Shown here one piece after another: positions 11,554 to 24,400 of a DNA stretch of 64,000 nt. Position numbers and translations under genes: made by a program. This DNA comes from Butyriboletus loyo (taxonomy: Eukaryota; Basidiomycota; Agaricomycetes; Boletales; Boletaceae): the NCBI GenBank assembly GCA_038093515.1, contig JBBPSI010000065.1:56930-120929 (forward strand), read 5' to 3'. Position 1 is the stretch's first letter. The number at the start of each line of letters is the position of its first letter. Below the pieces are notes generated by a model. The model worked only from the letters and a program-made list of their open reading frames with translations, was not told the DNA's origin and searched no databases.

Positions 11554-13500
11554 ATGCTGAAGCAACGCGGAGATGTCGCTCTGGACTCTGCGTCGTACAA
11601 AGATGCTGTTTTCCATTACACTACAGCATTAAACCTCGAACCTTCATTGACAAACGTTTTGACCATGCGAAGCAAGGCACGAGCTGCGATCGGATCATGG
11701 CAAGATTCGCTGGAGGATGCTGACGCGGTACGTATAACCTGATCTACACCAGGGGAAATGGTTAATGTGATCGCAGGCGATCAAACTCAACCCGTCATCT
11801 CCACGTGGCTACGAAAGAAAGCACGCGGCACTACTTGGTGCTCACCGTTACGATGAGGCAATCAATGGGCATAACGAGATGCTTCTGAAGCTCGAGCAAT
11901 CTCTAGATCGTGCTACCCGGGGTAAATATTTTCTCACTCGCGAGGAAGCATCGCCTGAGGATTCTGCTTGTTGCACAATTGCGTAACCAGTATGTGAGCC
12001 CATCGCAGACGAAAGTGAGTATCCGCGGCTCTGTGAAACGGACTCGGCGAGATGTTCCGCTCATCCTTATTAACACGGAGACTGGCCGTCTGTGCGACGA
12101 GCACGGGCGGATAGGTGAATTCGAAACTGATACAGCATTCAAGGAGCTCGTTGCATCCATGACGACAGAACTCGACAACTCTCGCATCACACGGACTATT
12201 CAGCAATACTTTCGATACGCTACGTTCTCCCATACTTGGGAAGGGGCCGAACCACTGTTCCACGATGTCCTGCATGAATCAGTACACGAATTAGCAGAAC
12301 AGTCATGAAGTTGGTGATGTTCTGTAGAACAGAACAGTACAGGAAGCTGGGTTGTGCTGGGCATGGTCCGATACATATTGTATCAACAAGATGGACGACT
12401 CGGTACCTCAGGAATCCCTGACGTCGATGTTTCAGTGGTACCACAAGTCCGCGATGACCATGCACCTCAAGGGTGTACAATCTAACTCGGAGCTGCGTGC
12501 TCTCATCAAGTGTCTCTGGAATACCCGAGCATGGACGTTGCAAGAGTTCTTCGCATCCCGGGTCATCCGTTTCTACACTGAAGACTGGAAGCTTTATCAC
12601 CCTGATGAGAGTGTGTATAACCACACGGATTCATCCGTAATCATGGGCGAGATGGCGGCTGCAACCGGCGTTGATGTAGAGAATGTATGGCAAAATCTCT
12701 GTCTTGCCGCAACGCGCATCGCTACGAAGCAAGAGGACATAGCCTACTCGCTGTTCGGCATATCATATTTGACGTCTCTATCCCAGTCAATTATGGCGAG
12801 GATCAACAACGCGCTCTCAGTTGGCTCTTGCAAGAAGTGTTGACTCAGTCGGGTGATGTCACGATTCTAGCTTGGACAGGGAAGGCATCCGATTATAACA
12901 GCTGTCTTCCTGCGGAGATTGGTGCATATCGCGAGCCAGCATCACCCTATTGAAGATGGCGAGATGGAAGCGCTGGTCGCGGAACTATGGACAGCCCCAT
13001 ATCTCGACCCGGCCTTAATGCTATATGATCGAGTCGTCGGGCTCCCATCGCCTCGTCTTGCCAGTCGCCGCTTGCGCTTATCTTGCATCACGTTTTCCGC
13101 TGAAAGGTGCATTAGTCTCGAGCGGTGATTCTCAATACGCTTATCGTGGTGTTACATCCGCACTCGGTGACGTGGAAATCAAGACAACGGAGGACTTGTC
13201 CCGGAGCCTCAGGAATATGATGCTCGTTCATTCGTGGCTCCGGTGTCTCCTTGATCCCACTAGATCTGGTTGTGGGTTGGGGTGCTGAACTGCTCACCAT
13301 TCGATGGCGATCTCGATGCGCTCTTTCCCTCTCCATCACACACCGCATCACCCTCCCTCGACAACCTCACCAGAGCGTTGCGGCTTTTCGCGTGTCTGCG
13401 ACAGCCTTTCGGCGCGCTATTGCTCGCCCCTCTATCCCACAACGAATACGGACGTGTCGTATTCGACCAGCCTATCGTCGTGCAGCTGAGCTACCTGTAG
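11554..13500 (+). pseudogene. TPR plus HET-like protein, broken by frameshifts
   Basis: Exon-like start MLKQRGDVALDSASYKDAVF (11554) is a TPR, continued after a plausible intron (about 11729-11776) by IKLNPSSPRGYERKHAALLG. Further on come ILINTETGRL, YFRYATFSHTWE, WAWSDTYCINK and WNTRAWTLQE, which follow the order of HET-type heterokaryon-incompatibility domains (SHTW, the CINK block, RAWTLQE). The frame changes without usable splice sites near 12310-12350, 12760-12790 and 12930-12950. A final piece reads LRQPFGALLLAPL near 13400. At least three frameshifts make a functional product unlikely. Family members act in non-self recognition and cell death. Confidence 0.65.
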
Positions 13501-14176
13501 TTGCCGTGCCGTCCCGAAGGGTTCGTCTGTCCTTGTTTCCCGATCTCTCGCTGCTTGCAAGCTCAGACTCTGACCATGGCATGTTCTTGCATTTCGCATT
13601 TACTTTTCGCAAGGTACTCTTATTGTCCGGTTTGTCGTTCCCCATGTATCATTGCAGTGTTCCGGGTAGCGTCCGGGATGATCACGAGGGACCCGGACAG
13701 GTCTTCGGAAACGAACTGATTGTGGGCCGACCGGGCACTTGGCACGTCCATACAAGCCAGTGCAGGCATCACCTGGCATATATCTGGATTAACAGGTTCA
13801 GGGGCCATATCCACCCATGACTGGACAGTGCACGGTCTATACGTTGTCGAAGGCTTTCGTGACCAGAGAGGAAGAGAGGTAAATACACTTTACTAAGATC
13901 GTAACGGCGCGCGGAGTCGCCAGTCCCCGACTCCAACTGCCAACTACCATTGAAACTTTAAAGTAGGGTGCAGTTGTCATCGCCGATGGTACTTTCCCTC
14001 GTTGTTAGTCACCTTGCTTGGATCATTTCCCTACGGGTCCATGTGTTGTTGAATTCGATTGTCAAGCAGACTGACGCATGATATTCGAGTGATGCACTCT
14101 CAAAATCCCCGCAAGCGGGTCACATACACCAACAGACACAGCAAGAAAATGACGACAACTGAGCAATCTTACCACT

Positions 14177-14660
14177 CTAAATTTCGCCCAGGTCCATATC
14201 GAAGACTGGCTCAGGCTCTATGACCGAAGCCTTTTCGGAGGGCGATTGACCGGTCAACCCATCATCGTCACCAGCCTTCCTTTTACCCTTTTTGTTGGCC
14301 GGAGTCAACTGGGTTTGAGCCTTCAACAAGCCAACTTGCGTGTAGGAACGGAACGGCAGAAGCTTCATGGACTTCAAAATGACCTGGTAAATGCGAGATT
14401 CATATTGATTCTGACTGTTCGATCGGGGGTTTAGCTGAACGTTCCACCCGCGCGCACATTTTGAATCAGCATCGACCGAGATAAACAAGAGTGGGTAAGA
14501 ACATACATACAGTTCGAGACACACCTCGACTTCGACGTGTTCATCCTGTTTGATCTTCTCGTTGTACTCGCCGGGGGTGATAAGGTCACCCTGCCCATTA
14601 CGGATATCGGGAGAAACAACACCAGCATCGGCTAGGTCGCCATGTGTGTCGATCAACCCA
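14177..14660 (-). CDS. Hypothetical protein, 3' exons
   Basis: The minus-strand frame reads DTHGDLADAGVVSPDIRNG and then DEHVEVEVCLEL. An intron follows, with donor GTATGTATG at about 14510 and acceptor near 14420, and the protein resumes with YESRIYQVILKSMKLLPF. It ends in a Lys/Asp-rich tail (PVFDMDLGEI) with its stop at 14177. The coding look is strong: a conserved-style sequence and a good splice pair. The 5' exons upstream (towards 15.4 kb) are unresolved, and I do not recognise the family. It may be a transposon-associated protein, as such short acidic-tailed proteins are repeated in these genomes. Confidence 0.45.
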
Positions 14661-14999
14661 GCATAACGGCCGTCGGGGTCCGGCAGATCACAGAATTAAT
14701 TTCGACACACGGGCCCCTGCATTCAGCTGATCTTAGCGCGTGAACTTATCCACGGAGGACAGAACATTTGCATACCGTGACACTTTTTACCACCCCCCGA
14801 GGTTTGGACTTTGACTTGAGAAGTGGCTCTCGCCTTTCCTGAACCATTTCTATCCTGACGCTGTCAAGGTACCGAACACGATTAATATCATGACTTACAA
14901 GTCCACTTGAAATAGGTACCCGACGAGTCGTCATCTGTATAGTTATTACATAATACTTTCCCTTCCCACAGTGCAGGTTCGTTTGCAGGTAGCCACCCA

Positions 15000-16560
15000 T
15001 TCTCCTCCACTACCGTGGGAGTCGGGAATCCAATACACGTGCACAGAAGAGTGGTAAAGTGCGTTTGGGGTGAAAGCCTTGTCGGCTCGAAACATCACAC
15101 CCGAACCTGCGCGAGGAGAATCGAATGTGAGCCCGGGTGGGTACCAACATCGCGGCGAATAAAACTGAGCCTCGCAATTCGACGTGAAGCGTCGAGTAGA
15201 ATGACAAGATAAAACGTTTGGCATAGTCCACTTTGTCGTCAATACTTACTAGTACTTTTGGACATACTGATATAAGTAGATCTACGAGACGCCGGTGTCG
15301 AGGGCGTGGCGGGCGGGTTACAAATGCGAGGACCTTGAGGACACATTGTTGTAGGACGAAAGTCGAGAACGTTGTGGCGGGAAGCAAAGAAGCGCTGCGC
15401 CACAATGCTTCAGTTACCTAATTCGAAGTACGACCTCGTTCCTCGGCTTTACGTAGAACGCAGCAGTCGCAGCAGTGGCGCAGCATTTTCTCTAGTTTGC
15501 CCCATCATGACCGTCAACACAGACTTGGATCGGGACATTGATCACCGGTCACGGCTCATGGTCGGGTCGGAACTATGGGCGCGAATTAAGACAGAGTAGC
15601 TTTCTGCCATCACCCATACAAACATTGAGGCCGACTTGCCGTGCCAAGTTCTGCTAACGCAATCATAGTCACTGTGAACATCGTCGGTTTGGGACTCAGA
15701 TCACTTCTTTGTTTGGTGATCTGTATCGTTGCCAGGGTTGTGAAATGTCGGCATGTAATCGGTGCAGGCGGGTCGCAGTGTTTCTTCGGGTTGTCTTTCC
15801 GGTCACTTTGACAAAGAAGACATCGGCGTGCTTTGCCGCGGACGAGTCTGCAATAAAATAAAAAGAAAGGGCGAAGCGGAGATGAGAGAGGGGGTGAGTG
15901 AGGAATAGAGATGGAGTGGAGAGTGAGATGAGACGTACCCGAGACACCGTCACCAAAGCAGAATACCGTGGGGGCCGAGGCCGTCGTGGGTTCGTCTGTA
16001 CTCTCGCTAGGGCAAGATCGCGCGAGATTTGTCGTGGCCATACGCACTACCGAGCGGTGGTTTCAGGTTGCGTCCGGTACGCTCGTATCATATGGATCAG
16101 AAAGAGGCATCGGTTGCCCAAAAGGAAAAGAGGGAGGCGAAAGGGCAAGAAAAAGGGGAATGGGGAAAAAGAAAAGAAAAGAAAAAGGGACCGTACCCTT
16201 TCTCGCGTCCGATGCCATTTGAAACGATGGGGATAGTATCATTTAACGACGTCCTTGTCGGAACCTTTGGGAAGCTCCGTCAAGACGGCGTGAACGAATT
16301 CGTCCATACCACTATGAAATCGTGTCCGGATCAAAACCACAAACACACATCTGAGTCGCTCGGTAGAAATATTCGGATGATGAATGGGACCGTACCTCGA
16401 CACGATGGTATTATAAAAGGGATATCACTCTCATCACGAAACTTCTTGAAACCGATGAACCGATCCGTAAACTCTGCAGGTTGAGGCCCATCTGCGCCTG
16501 TGGTCGTTCGATCGTGAAACACAAGACACATGGATCGATACATTGATCAGAGTGGCAAGG
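15000..16560 (-). other. Unresolved coding sequence, probably minus strand
   Basis: Several minus-strand segments look coding and are separated by possible introns: EFTDRFIGFKKFRDESDIPF (about 16440), MDEFVHAVLTELPKGSDKDV (about 16270), AKHADVFFVKVTGKTTRRN (about 15800) and VSIDDKVDYAKRFILSFYST (about 15220). I could not join them into one frame and do not recognise the family. They may belong to one or two genes. Confidence 0.3.
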
Positions 16561-17443
16561 GTATCAGGAAAAAAGGACGACGTGCAATACGTCAAGTATA
16601 CACACCGGCAGGCGTCGTGAGATACGTCACGTCTTGCAAGCCTCTAGCGAATGACCATTGTCAGATACGCTTCTCGACATGCAACATTGAGTGACCGTGG
16701 GTTCCATGCCCCAACCTCATCACGGTCATCATCATCGTGATCGCCCGAGAGAGTGAGAATGAGAATCACGACGCGTTTTGCAGAACATAAGTTGAGAGAA
16801 AATGTGTGAAGTCTGCACTTGAAACATAGGTCGATGTTTAACGACAACAAGACCAGAAGTTTTCCCGATCGAAAACGCGTAGACTCAAACTCGAAGTATC
16901 GGCGAACGCGTCGGCTTTTTTTTCCCCTCAACGTCGGTGTAAACAACAAGTGTCAATTAAGCATTGTCGCGGCCTAAATGTGTGTGGAAACCTCAAATAA
17001 ATCAGACATGCACAAAATAACATTATTCTTGGGGTTCGAACGAACAAAAGAAATATATGGCGAAATTTCAAGTGTTGACTGTTGCCGAAACCAATCTCCC
17101 GGCAATTTGCGAGCTGCCGACATTTGTGGGTGCGTTAATTCGCTCCTGTCTCGGTGGGGTCCCGGGTTCCGAGCTCCACGGGCGCCAAGTACTGCCTTTG
17201 GAAGCCATGATCTCATCTTATCGATAACGCACGACGGAAAAACAAAAATAAATACACTTGTACGCGTACAGACGAATCATCAAGGATACGCATACATCAG
17301 ATTTAGGATCGAATGATAAGTTTGCAAAGTGCACATGACAAGAACGGACAGTACTACTCGAGGTGCATGCTAGTAGAACAGACTATGTTCTGATTCGCTT
17401 TTAAAACGTCTGTCCGTCAAACGCACATTTAACGGAAATGAAT

Positions 17444-18657
17444 CTACCAGTCCAGTTCAGCGGGGAAAAACTTGGCAATCAGTTTCTCGTAGTATGGGCG
17501 TAACTTTTCGGCGTTTATGGGTTCGTCGCATTTGGAGTAGAGATCATATGGATTGAACGTGCGCACTGCCTCGAGTGCCTTGCCATCTTTGGCATTTGTC
17601 AGATGCATGTAGGCACCCTCGCGATGCCAGCTGTCGATGTGGCAGTCAGATAAGGGAATGAAATATAACTGTCTACAGACGACGTACGGATAGAAACTGT
17701 GATAGCGGATCATTGCCAAGGCTGCCTCGGGGAGAGTACACTGATCTTTGACTATATGATAGAGATACTGACATCCGGGGGCGTCAGATAGTGGTTCATC
17801 GATCGATGATGGATCACTTACCTCGTCATGTCCCCATGATAACATGACATTGTCCAGCCCACAATGAGCCTCGTAGATGCCATATTTGGTAGAATAGACG
17901 GCATCGTAGCTGTCAGGATTCCCTGCGAATGTCTCTGGGTAGATGTTCTCGTCTGAGAAGGCACAGCCGACTACGAATGTGTCCTAGAAAGGTACGATCA
18001 GTGCTGAGAACTTTGCCGTCCAAGCCAAGCCAACTCACCCCGACGACGTCCCATTGGCCTTCGCTGTCAAAGAAGTACAGGAGCTTTCCGAGATCATGGA
18101 TAAGGCCAGTGACCTGCATCCACTCGGGCTTGCCATCACGTCGGATGGCCTCTGCTGTGTGGAGGAGATGATCGATTTGAGATAAATTGGTCTGGAATGC
18201 ATGTGAGCGTGGGTCACGAAGTGTCTGAAGATGGGCTCACGTCGGGATCGGAGTCATCCACGAGGGTATTGAGCATCTGCATAGCTTGCCAGATACCCAT
18301 GCGGGCACGCTTGCGGCTCTTGAAATCAACGCGGGCCTTGACATTGAATGCAACCGTTTGCTTCTCTGCATTGATATTTAGATCATGATGGCGTCGTGGA
18401 GAACAGCACCCACCATGCTGCTCTTTATAAAAGGCCTTGACGCGCTCGCAAGCAGTGTCATACTGTCTGAACGAGTTCTTGTCCTTTGTTGCGACGAAGT
18501 CTGGCCGTTCGTCGCAAAGGTTGCCTTTGAGGACGTTGACTGACACGTCAATGAGGAATTAGGGGTAAGTGACGAAATTGGTGATTGTCGACCCACCATG
18601 ATCGACAGCATCAGAGACCTCGTCGAGCACGTTCCCAGAGTAGCTCAGAACTGGCAT
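17444..18657 (-). CDS. Myo-inositol oxygenase (MIOX)
   Basis: A cytosolic di-iron enzyme that opens myo-inositol with O2 to give D-glucuronate, the first step of inositol catabolism. The start is ATG at 18657 ([20 protein letters not shown]). Small exons then give [52 protein letters not shown] (the His-Asp pair binding iron), [19 protein letters not shown] and [13 protein letters not shown]. The last exons read [37 protein letters not shown] and the family-typical end [10 protein letters not shown] with stop at 17444. At least six introns of 45-60 nt were inferred; all junctions I checked keep frame. The gene appears intact. Confidence 0.9.
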
Positions 18658-20168
18658 GGTGAAGTGAGTATGTCGAAGATGCAAGGGACTACCGATAAAA
18701 GGGCGGAGGATGTATGGCAAATGAAGAGCTCACCAGATGAGCTTTATACCGGGAGGAGACCACGGGCCTCATGACCTTCTCCCGCATCTGCAAGAGCCCG
18801 AACGAACGGTCAACTTCGAACTGCTTCCGCTCGTGTGATCCCAACTGCTGCGTGCTGGAGAGGTTCAATGGTTCCGTTTCGTCACGTCTGGTTTAGGCCA
18901 GCGGAGATGCGAAACACTCAGATCACCGCGTTGATGACAATCATCACTTTCTGATGCGGCAATTTGTCGATCAAAATGACCGGGCCTTGGTGACAGGTTC
19001 AGCGGTGTTTGTAAGCACGACAGTAAGAGTTCATCGAAACCCTGGTGCAGTCAGGATAACGTGGCAATTAATACATGCCCGTCGTTAACGCCATTTGCTG
19101 TCTCCTCCTGAATCTGAGCTGCACAGTGGGATCACATTGGGACCCTGTCATTCGTGTGGACAACCAACCTTTGGGATAAATTATCGTACCCGACATGATA
19201 TCTGGAGGACCTACGTTGGTCACGGTAGAGCAGGCATTTAAACGTTCCGCGCACTGATCTAGAACTTGAGCGTAACGTCATCGCTTGACGGCTATATGAC
19301 AGTTCATTTGAGGGATTACTATGCGGGTCGTCGTGCAGGGGGAATTAAGGGTGTCCATCATGATCAGAGAAATAAGATGAGCCGAGAACCAGTCAGAACC
19401 AATCCTGACCAGTTCTCGGCAGGTAGCCGACAAGTCTCGCCCGCGATTGCTCGGGAGACACCGGCTGAAACTTGCTCGGGCTGAGCAGGGTGGGGATTGT
19501 GGCCCCTCTCGAGCCGCCTCCCAGATGAACGATGAAATAAACTTTCCGCACGAGCTGTAACAACAGCTCAGCCGCCTGGTCGCGCCAAGCTCACACAGAA
19601 TATGATAGACAGCGGACTCGGTTGGACCACCAGGATGGGAATTGTGACATGGCGCCTCTTAAGCAGGGTAATCGAGCCTGGGTGTTCGGTTCAAACAGGC
19701 CCGCATGTCGGAGTCGTGTCCACGGATCGAGCAGGTGGCGCCATACGGTACAGTGTCCCTACCGCACTTCATGAAATACACGCCCTGGTGAACACGAAAT
19801 CAACCCCAAGGTGGGAAATTAAAACCAGCTCGGAAACGATGTCAGGGTCCGTTCTGAATCGTTTGTATAAGACAGCGTTTCCAAAAGAGTTCAAGCTAGT
19901 CTGGCTAACTCGGAGTTAGGCTCGGACCTTACGCGATGTTTGTCTTTTGTTCGACATTGGTCTCGATGCTTTTTGGGGGGATTGTCAATGTTTACAGGAG
20001 AGTTCTGTGACGCCTTCATTATGCACAGGACAAAGTTCGGATGACTTGCATGTACGCATGTGACTTGTTGCATAGACATGGCGTCTGACGATAAGAACGT
20101 GTACATGGACTACATTGTCTGTAGTAAAAAAATTCGCCCGCGGCGCACCGAAGAAGTAACCACTGTTA
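18658..20168. other. Intergenic between MIOX and eL20
   Basis: No coding series is supported. The only structure noted is an imperfect palindrome at 19381-19420. The promoter of the minus-strand MIOX gene must lie in the first few hundred bases, but I see no clear TATA box. Confidence 0.4.
19381..19420. repeat. Imperfect hairpin, 16-nt arms
   Basis: The arms begin gccgagaac and end gttctcggc; 14 of 16 positions pair around an 8-nt loop. No coding sequence surrounds it. It could be a chance structure, a transcription-factor palindrome or a transposon end; nothing else supports a choice. Confidence 0.5.
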
Positions 20169-20931
20169 TCAGAACGTGCTAGGGCGGCGCGCGACAAAGG
20201 TCGATTTTGCCTTCCCAACGCGGTGTGGGAGAGGGAACTTGAGGCCGGGAACGAGGAGCTGCCTGATGTAGGGACGACGGACGTTGTCCGTCTTTTCGAG
20301 CTCGACGACGCGGAGAATCTGTTTATCGCCCACTTCAGCCCACGGGTTCCAGGTGCACGTCACGTCGACGCCAAGGTCAAAAGGTTCAACAAACGCACGT
20401 GAATTGACCGGAAACGAGCACGATGTCTGGCAGCCATATCTTGGTACAGTGCCTTGACGGCATCCGCACGCGAGAGCTCGCGGAACTCCTTGTACATGTT
20501 GTGCGTGCCTGAACGGGAATCGTAACGCAACCAAACGCCAAAGTTCTTGACCTTCAACGGTTTCTTTTCATGGATCTAGAAAAAAAGAAAAAAAACGCGC
20601 GCCGAAGGCGTAACGAGGGTTCGAAGACCCGTCAGCAATCCCATTCCGCCTGCCACTTGAACGGCTGCAAGGGATACACACAACGTTGACACCAATGATT
20701 TCACCGCTCGCTTTCTTGACCTTTTTCAATTGTCTGTATGAAACGTACGTAGATGGATGTTGAACATAAAATGCAACATATGCTTGGAGGGACGTACCTG
20801 AGGAAATACCAGAATCGTGACTTTGCGACGACTTCGTTGGGCGCAAAGATGCGCATGCGGTAGATTTTGGGCGTGGGGTCTGATTCGGTGGGGAGGTGGC
20901 GCCCGACGACTTGGTATTCTTGAAGGCCCAT
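20169..20931 (-). CDS. RPL20: 60S ribosomal protein eL20 (L20/L18a)
   Basis: A component of the large ribosomal subunit. Exon 1 reads [18 protein letters not shown] and [20 protein letters not shown]. After an intron comes [16 protein letters not shown]; after another [20 protein letters not shown] and [19 protein letters not shown], ending [15 protein letters not shown] third intron leads to [20 protein letters not shown] and the end VARRPSTF. Length (about 175 aa) and all blocks match the eL20 family. The ATG at 20931 is preceded by an acceptor-like ATATAG, so a short upstream coding exon is possible. The last residue is Phe; the family often has one more aromatic residue. Confidence 0.93.
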
Positions 20932-21423
20932 CTATATCACATATCGGACAGTCAGCGCGCACATCCAATCACTACCGCACGACATCCATCGCCAGGAAAA
21001 TCTGGAGCGTTGAAGATAGCGTATTGGATGGATGATACATATTCCATGCGAGCATGAGGATAATACGTACTTTCGTGGTAGTCTTGATCTGGAGGCGTTG
21101 ACACTGTCGGCGACGACGAGGAACTATATGATGTGGGATTTTGGGTGTATAGTTTGGTTCTGTTTGCCTCTAGCTGAGTATGAATTGGGCGAGAAGGAAA
21201 TATCCATCCATACATAACTTTCGAAACGTCTGAGAATTGATTAAGTCCATGGCACGAGCCATACAACATCTCCAGGTACGGCATATCAGATACATCGACC
21301 ATAACTATGATACAATGCAATGTATAGACGAGGTCAAGTAGGTGAATATATGAATGTAGACGACGAAGCAGACAAGAGAGTAAAAGACAGATATGTATGG
21401 ATCACACATCACACCCCAAACAC

Positions 21424-24400
21424 TCAAAGACCGACGTGGATGAATGGAAGCCAGTCGTTGAATGATGTCCCTCTGCTATCTCGAAGACGTCCGACAGCAT
21501 CGTGCAGCGCTCGTGCGGCCTCCCGGTAATCTGGCCTTGAACCATTCCGAAAGAGTTGTCCGTATACATCCCTTGCCACGAGCGGTGCAAGCTTATCACT
21601 GATCGACCACATCGTACCAACCACACCTCCATACCCTGCAAACAACATTCCCGCAGCAATATGAAGGGCCTCGTCTGAGAGGTCCTTGTCACCCATCGCC
21701 GTCTCACATGCGGAAAGAAACGCGAGCCCACCACGGGGACGTGACAATGCAACGATGTCAGATAATTTCAAGCGGCGTTCATTGGCGAGACAGAGTCCAC
21801 TGTCAGTCGGGTTTGCGTCATCTTGGGTTCCGTGGCATGCAAAATGAACCCAGTCCGATTCCTTCAACAGGGATAATACTTCCCCGACTGTTCCCAAAGG
21901 GGACTCCAGGAGGGTGGTTCGTGTGAACGGTGAGCGCTGGATTACATCTCTGATGTATCGCAACTCGGTGTTCACACCTGGAAGTTGGAGTAGGCCATCT
22001 GACGGTGGCTGACGAACAGTAAGAAGGCGGAGATCATCACTAGATGCAGCGTTCGTTTCGGCTGATAGGGTGAGAATGCTGAGAGTAGGGATGTACGACG
22101 AGATGACGAAATCAGACGCTTTGTGCCCAGGATCCGACCACCGAGTGCCATAAAGACCAGCGGCATGGATGGGAAGAAATGCGAAAGGCCCGGTTGGACA
22201 CCAAAAAATGCGTGATAGGTCCCCAGGAGTCGCAGGCTGCTCAGAGGCGCAGATGAAGAAAATCAACTATGAATCGAGTTGAATAACATCACATACCGAG
22301 AAAGCCAGAGCATCCAGCACTGGTTTGACAACGTTTTTCCATAAGACAGATAAGACAGACACCCAGTTAACACCCCTCTGTAAGTCGGGTTGCCCTGCCC
22401 TTTCATCACATGCTATGCCACGAGTGCGAGGAAGCAAAGTCTTCACGGCATTCTGAAGATCCTCGGTTCGCTCGAGAGTGAAATTGGGAAGCGGAACGTG
22501 AATTACATCTGCATCGGCCAGCACAACCAACGCATCACAGCGACTCTCCGCAGCGTTGAGTATGACCACAGGCCCAGAGTGCGCTGAAGCACGGAGCTGA
22601 GAGAACTCTTTTCGGAGGAGAAACCGCTCAAAATTAGGCAATCTCCGAATATCCTGCAGCAGCGTATCCCGCTTGATTGCGAGCGCACGGTGTCTATCAG
22701 CTTCTTGTTCCAAAGACCCTGGGCCACGACACTCGGCACTCTGAGTCTGTTCCGACTGCGAGGACAACATTTGTTCGCGAGTAGCGCCAGAATGCTCTAA
22801 TGCGGCTGACAAATCCCGAAGTCTGTGGGCAAGATCTGGATGAACGGACGACAACTCAGCATGAGGGCTGCGAAGCTGAAATAGTTCGCCCCAAACGATG
22901 GAGCGTCCTTGCTCGAGCCACTCTACTGCAGTCTCTGGAAGTTCCAAGTCAAGAGCTGCTGCTGCTGCCTCCCTTACCACATCAGCACCTCGAATGAGTT
23001 CGCGGTAGCGGTTTGTAAGGGGTAGGCCTATCCATGCGAGTTGAGGGAGGAGATCGATAGCAACAGAGTATGCATCCAAGAGAGACTGATGCCCTGAAGC
23101 ACGAGCACATGAGATCCAATGCTGGGAGGCATAAAATCGAGTCATGGCAGGGCCTGTAAAGGTACGAGCAGCCTGGGAGTACAATGATGTCGCTTTCTCG
23201 AGGTCGCCCACCTCCCCGAGGTGCTCGAAACGAGCTCTGAAGCAGGCAGCGAGGTTGTTTAGACAGCTGGGTTTGCGAGGGTGACAATCAGGGGCGAGGT
23301 CAACAGCATCCCTGAGGTTCAAAATTGCTTGCTCGAGGTCGCCCACCTCCCCGAGGTGCTCAAAACGAGCTCTAAAGCAGATACCGAGGCTGTTTAGATA
23401 ACCGGGTTCGTGAGGGTAACAATCAGGGGTGAGGTCAACAGCATCCCTGAGGCTCAAAATTGCTTGCTCGAGGTCGCCCATCTCCCTGAGGCATTCAAAA
23501 CGAACTATCAAGCAGCTAGCGAGGTTGTGTAGACAGCCGGGTTTGCGAGGGTGATGATCAGGGGTGAGGTCAACAGCATCCCTGAGGCTCAAAATTGCTT
23601 GCTTGAGGTCGTCCATCTCCCCGAGACGTTCGAAACGAACTCTCAAGGAGGTACCAAGGTTGTTTAGACAGCCAGATCTGTGGAGGTGACGATCAGGGGT
23701 GAGGTCAACAGCATCCCTGAGGCTCAAAATTGCTTGCTCGAGGTCGCCCACCTCCCCGAGGCGCTCAAAACGAGCTTTGAAGCAGACACCGAGGTTGTTT
23801 AGACAGCCGGGTTTGTGGGGGTGACGATCAGGGCTGAGGTCAACAGCGTCCCTGAGGCTCAAAATTGCTTGCTCGAGGTCGCCCATCTCCCCGAGGCGTT
23901 CGAAACGAGCTTTGAGGCTGGTACCAAGGTTATTCAGAAAGCGGTATTTTTGAGGGTGACGATCAGGGGTGAGGTCAACAGCATCCCTGAGGCTCAAGAT
24001 TGCTTGCTCAAGGTCACCCACCTCCCCAAGGTGCCTGAAACGAATACCCAAGCAGGTGCCGAGGTTGTTTAGACAGTTGGGCCTGCGAGAGCGACAATCC
24101 TGAGTGAGGTCAACAGCAATCTTGAACCTCGAAAGTGCTTCCTCAAGGTCGCTCAGCTCCCCGAGCTGAGTAAATCGATGCGATAACGTGATACCGAGAT
24201 TCGTTAGCCATACAATGTGCTGGTGATCCCCAACAGAAGTAGACCTGAGGCATGCCTCAAAAATTGAGATTGCCTGTTGAAGGTCGTCTAAACCACCGAA
24301 CCGTTCGAAGCGGTGCCGCAACTGGACACCCAAAGTCCACGGATCCCCGTCTATCAACCCTGAGGCGGAATCCCGCTCCACAGGTGATCGACCACCCTCC

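Noticed and set aside
22390..22997. Plus-strand ORFs across the CHAT gene
   Set aside because: Antisense shadows; the minus strand carries the TPR and CHAT motifs.
23190..24290. Regular repeats resembling a CRISPR or satellite array
   Set aside because: The 126-bp period is a whole number of codons and encodes TPR units inside an open frame.
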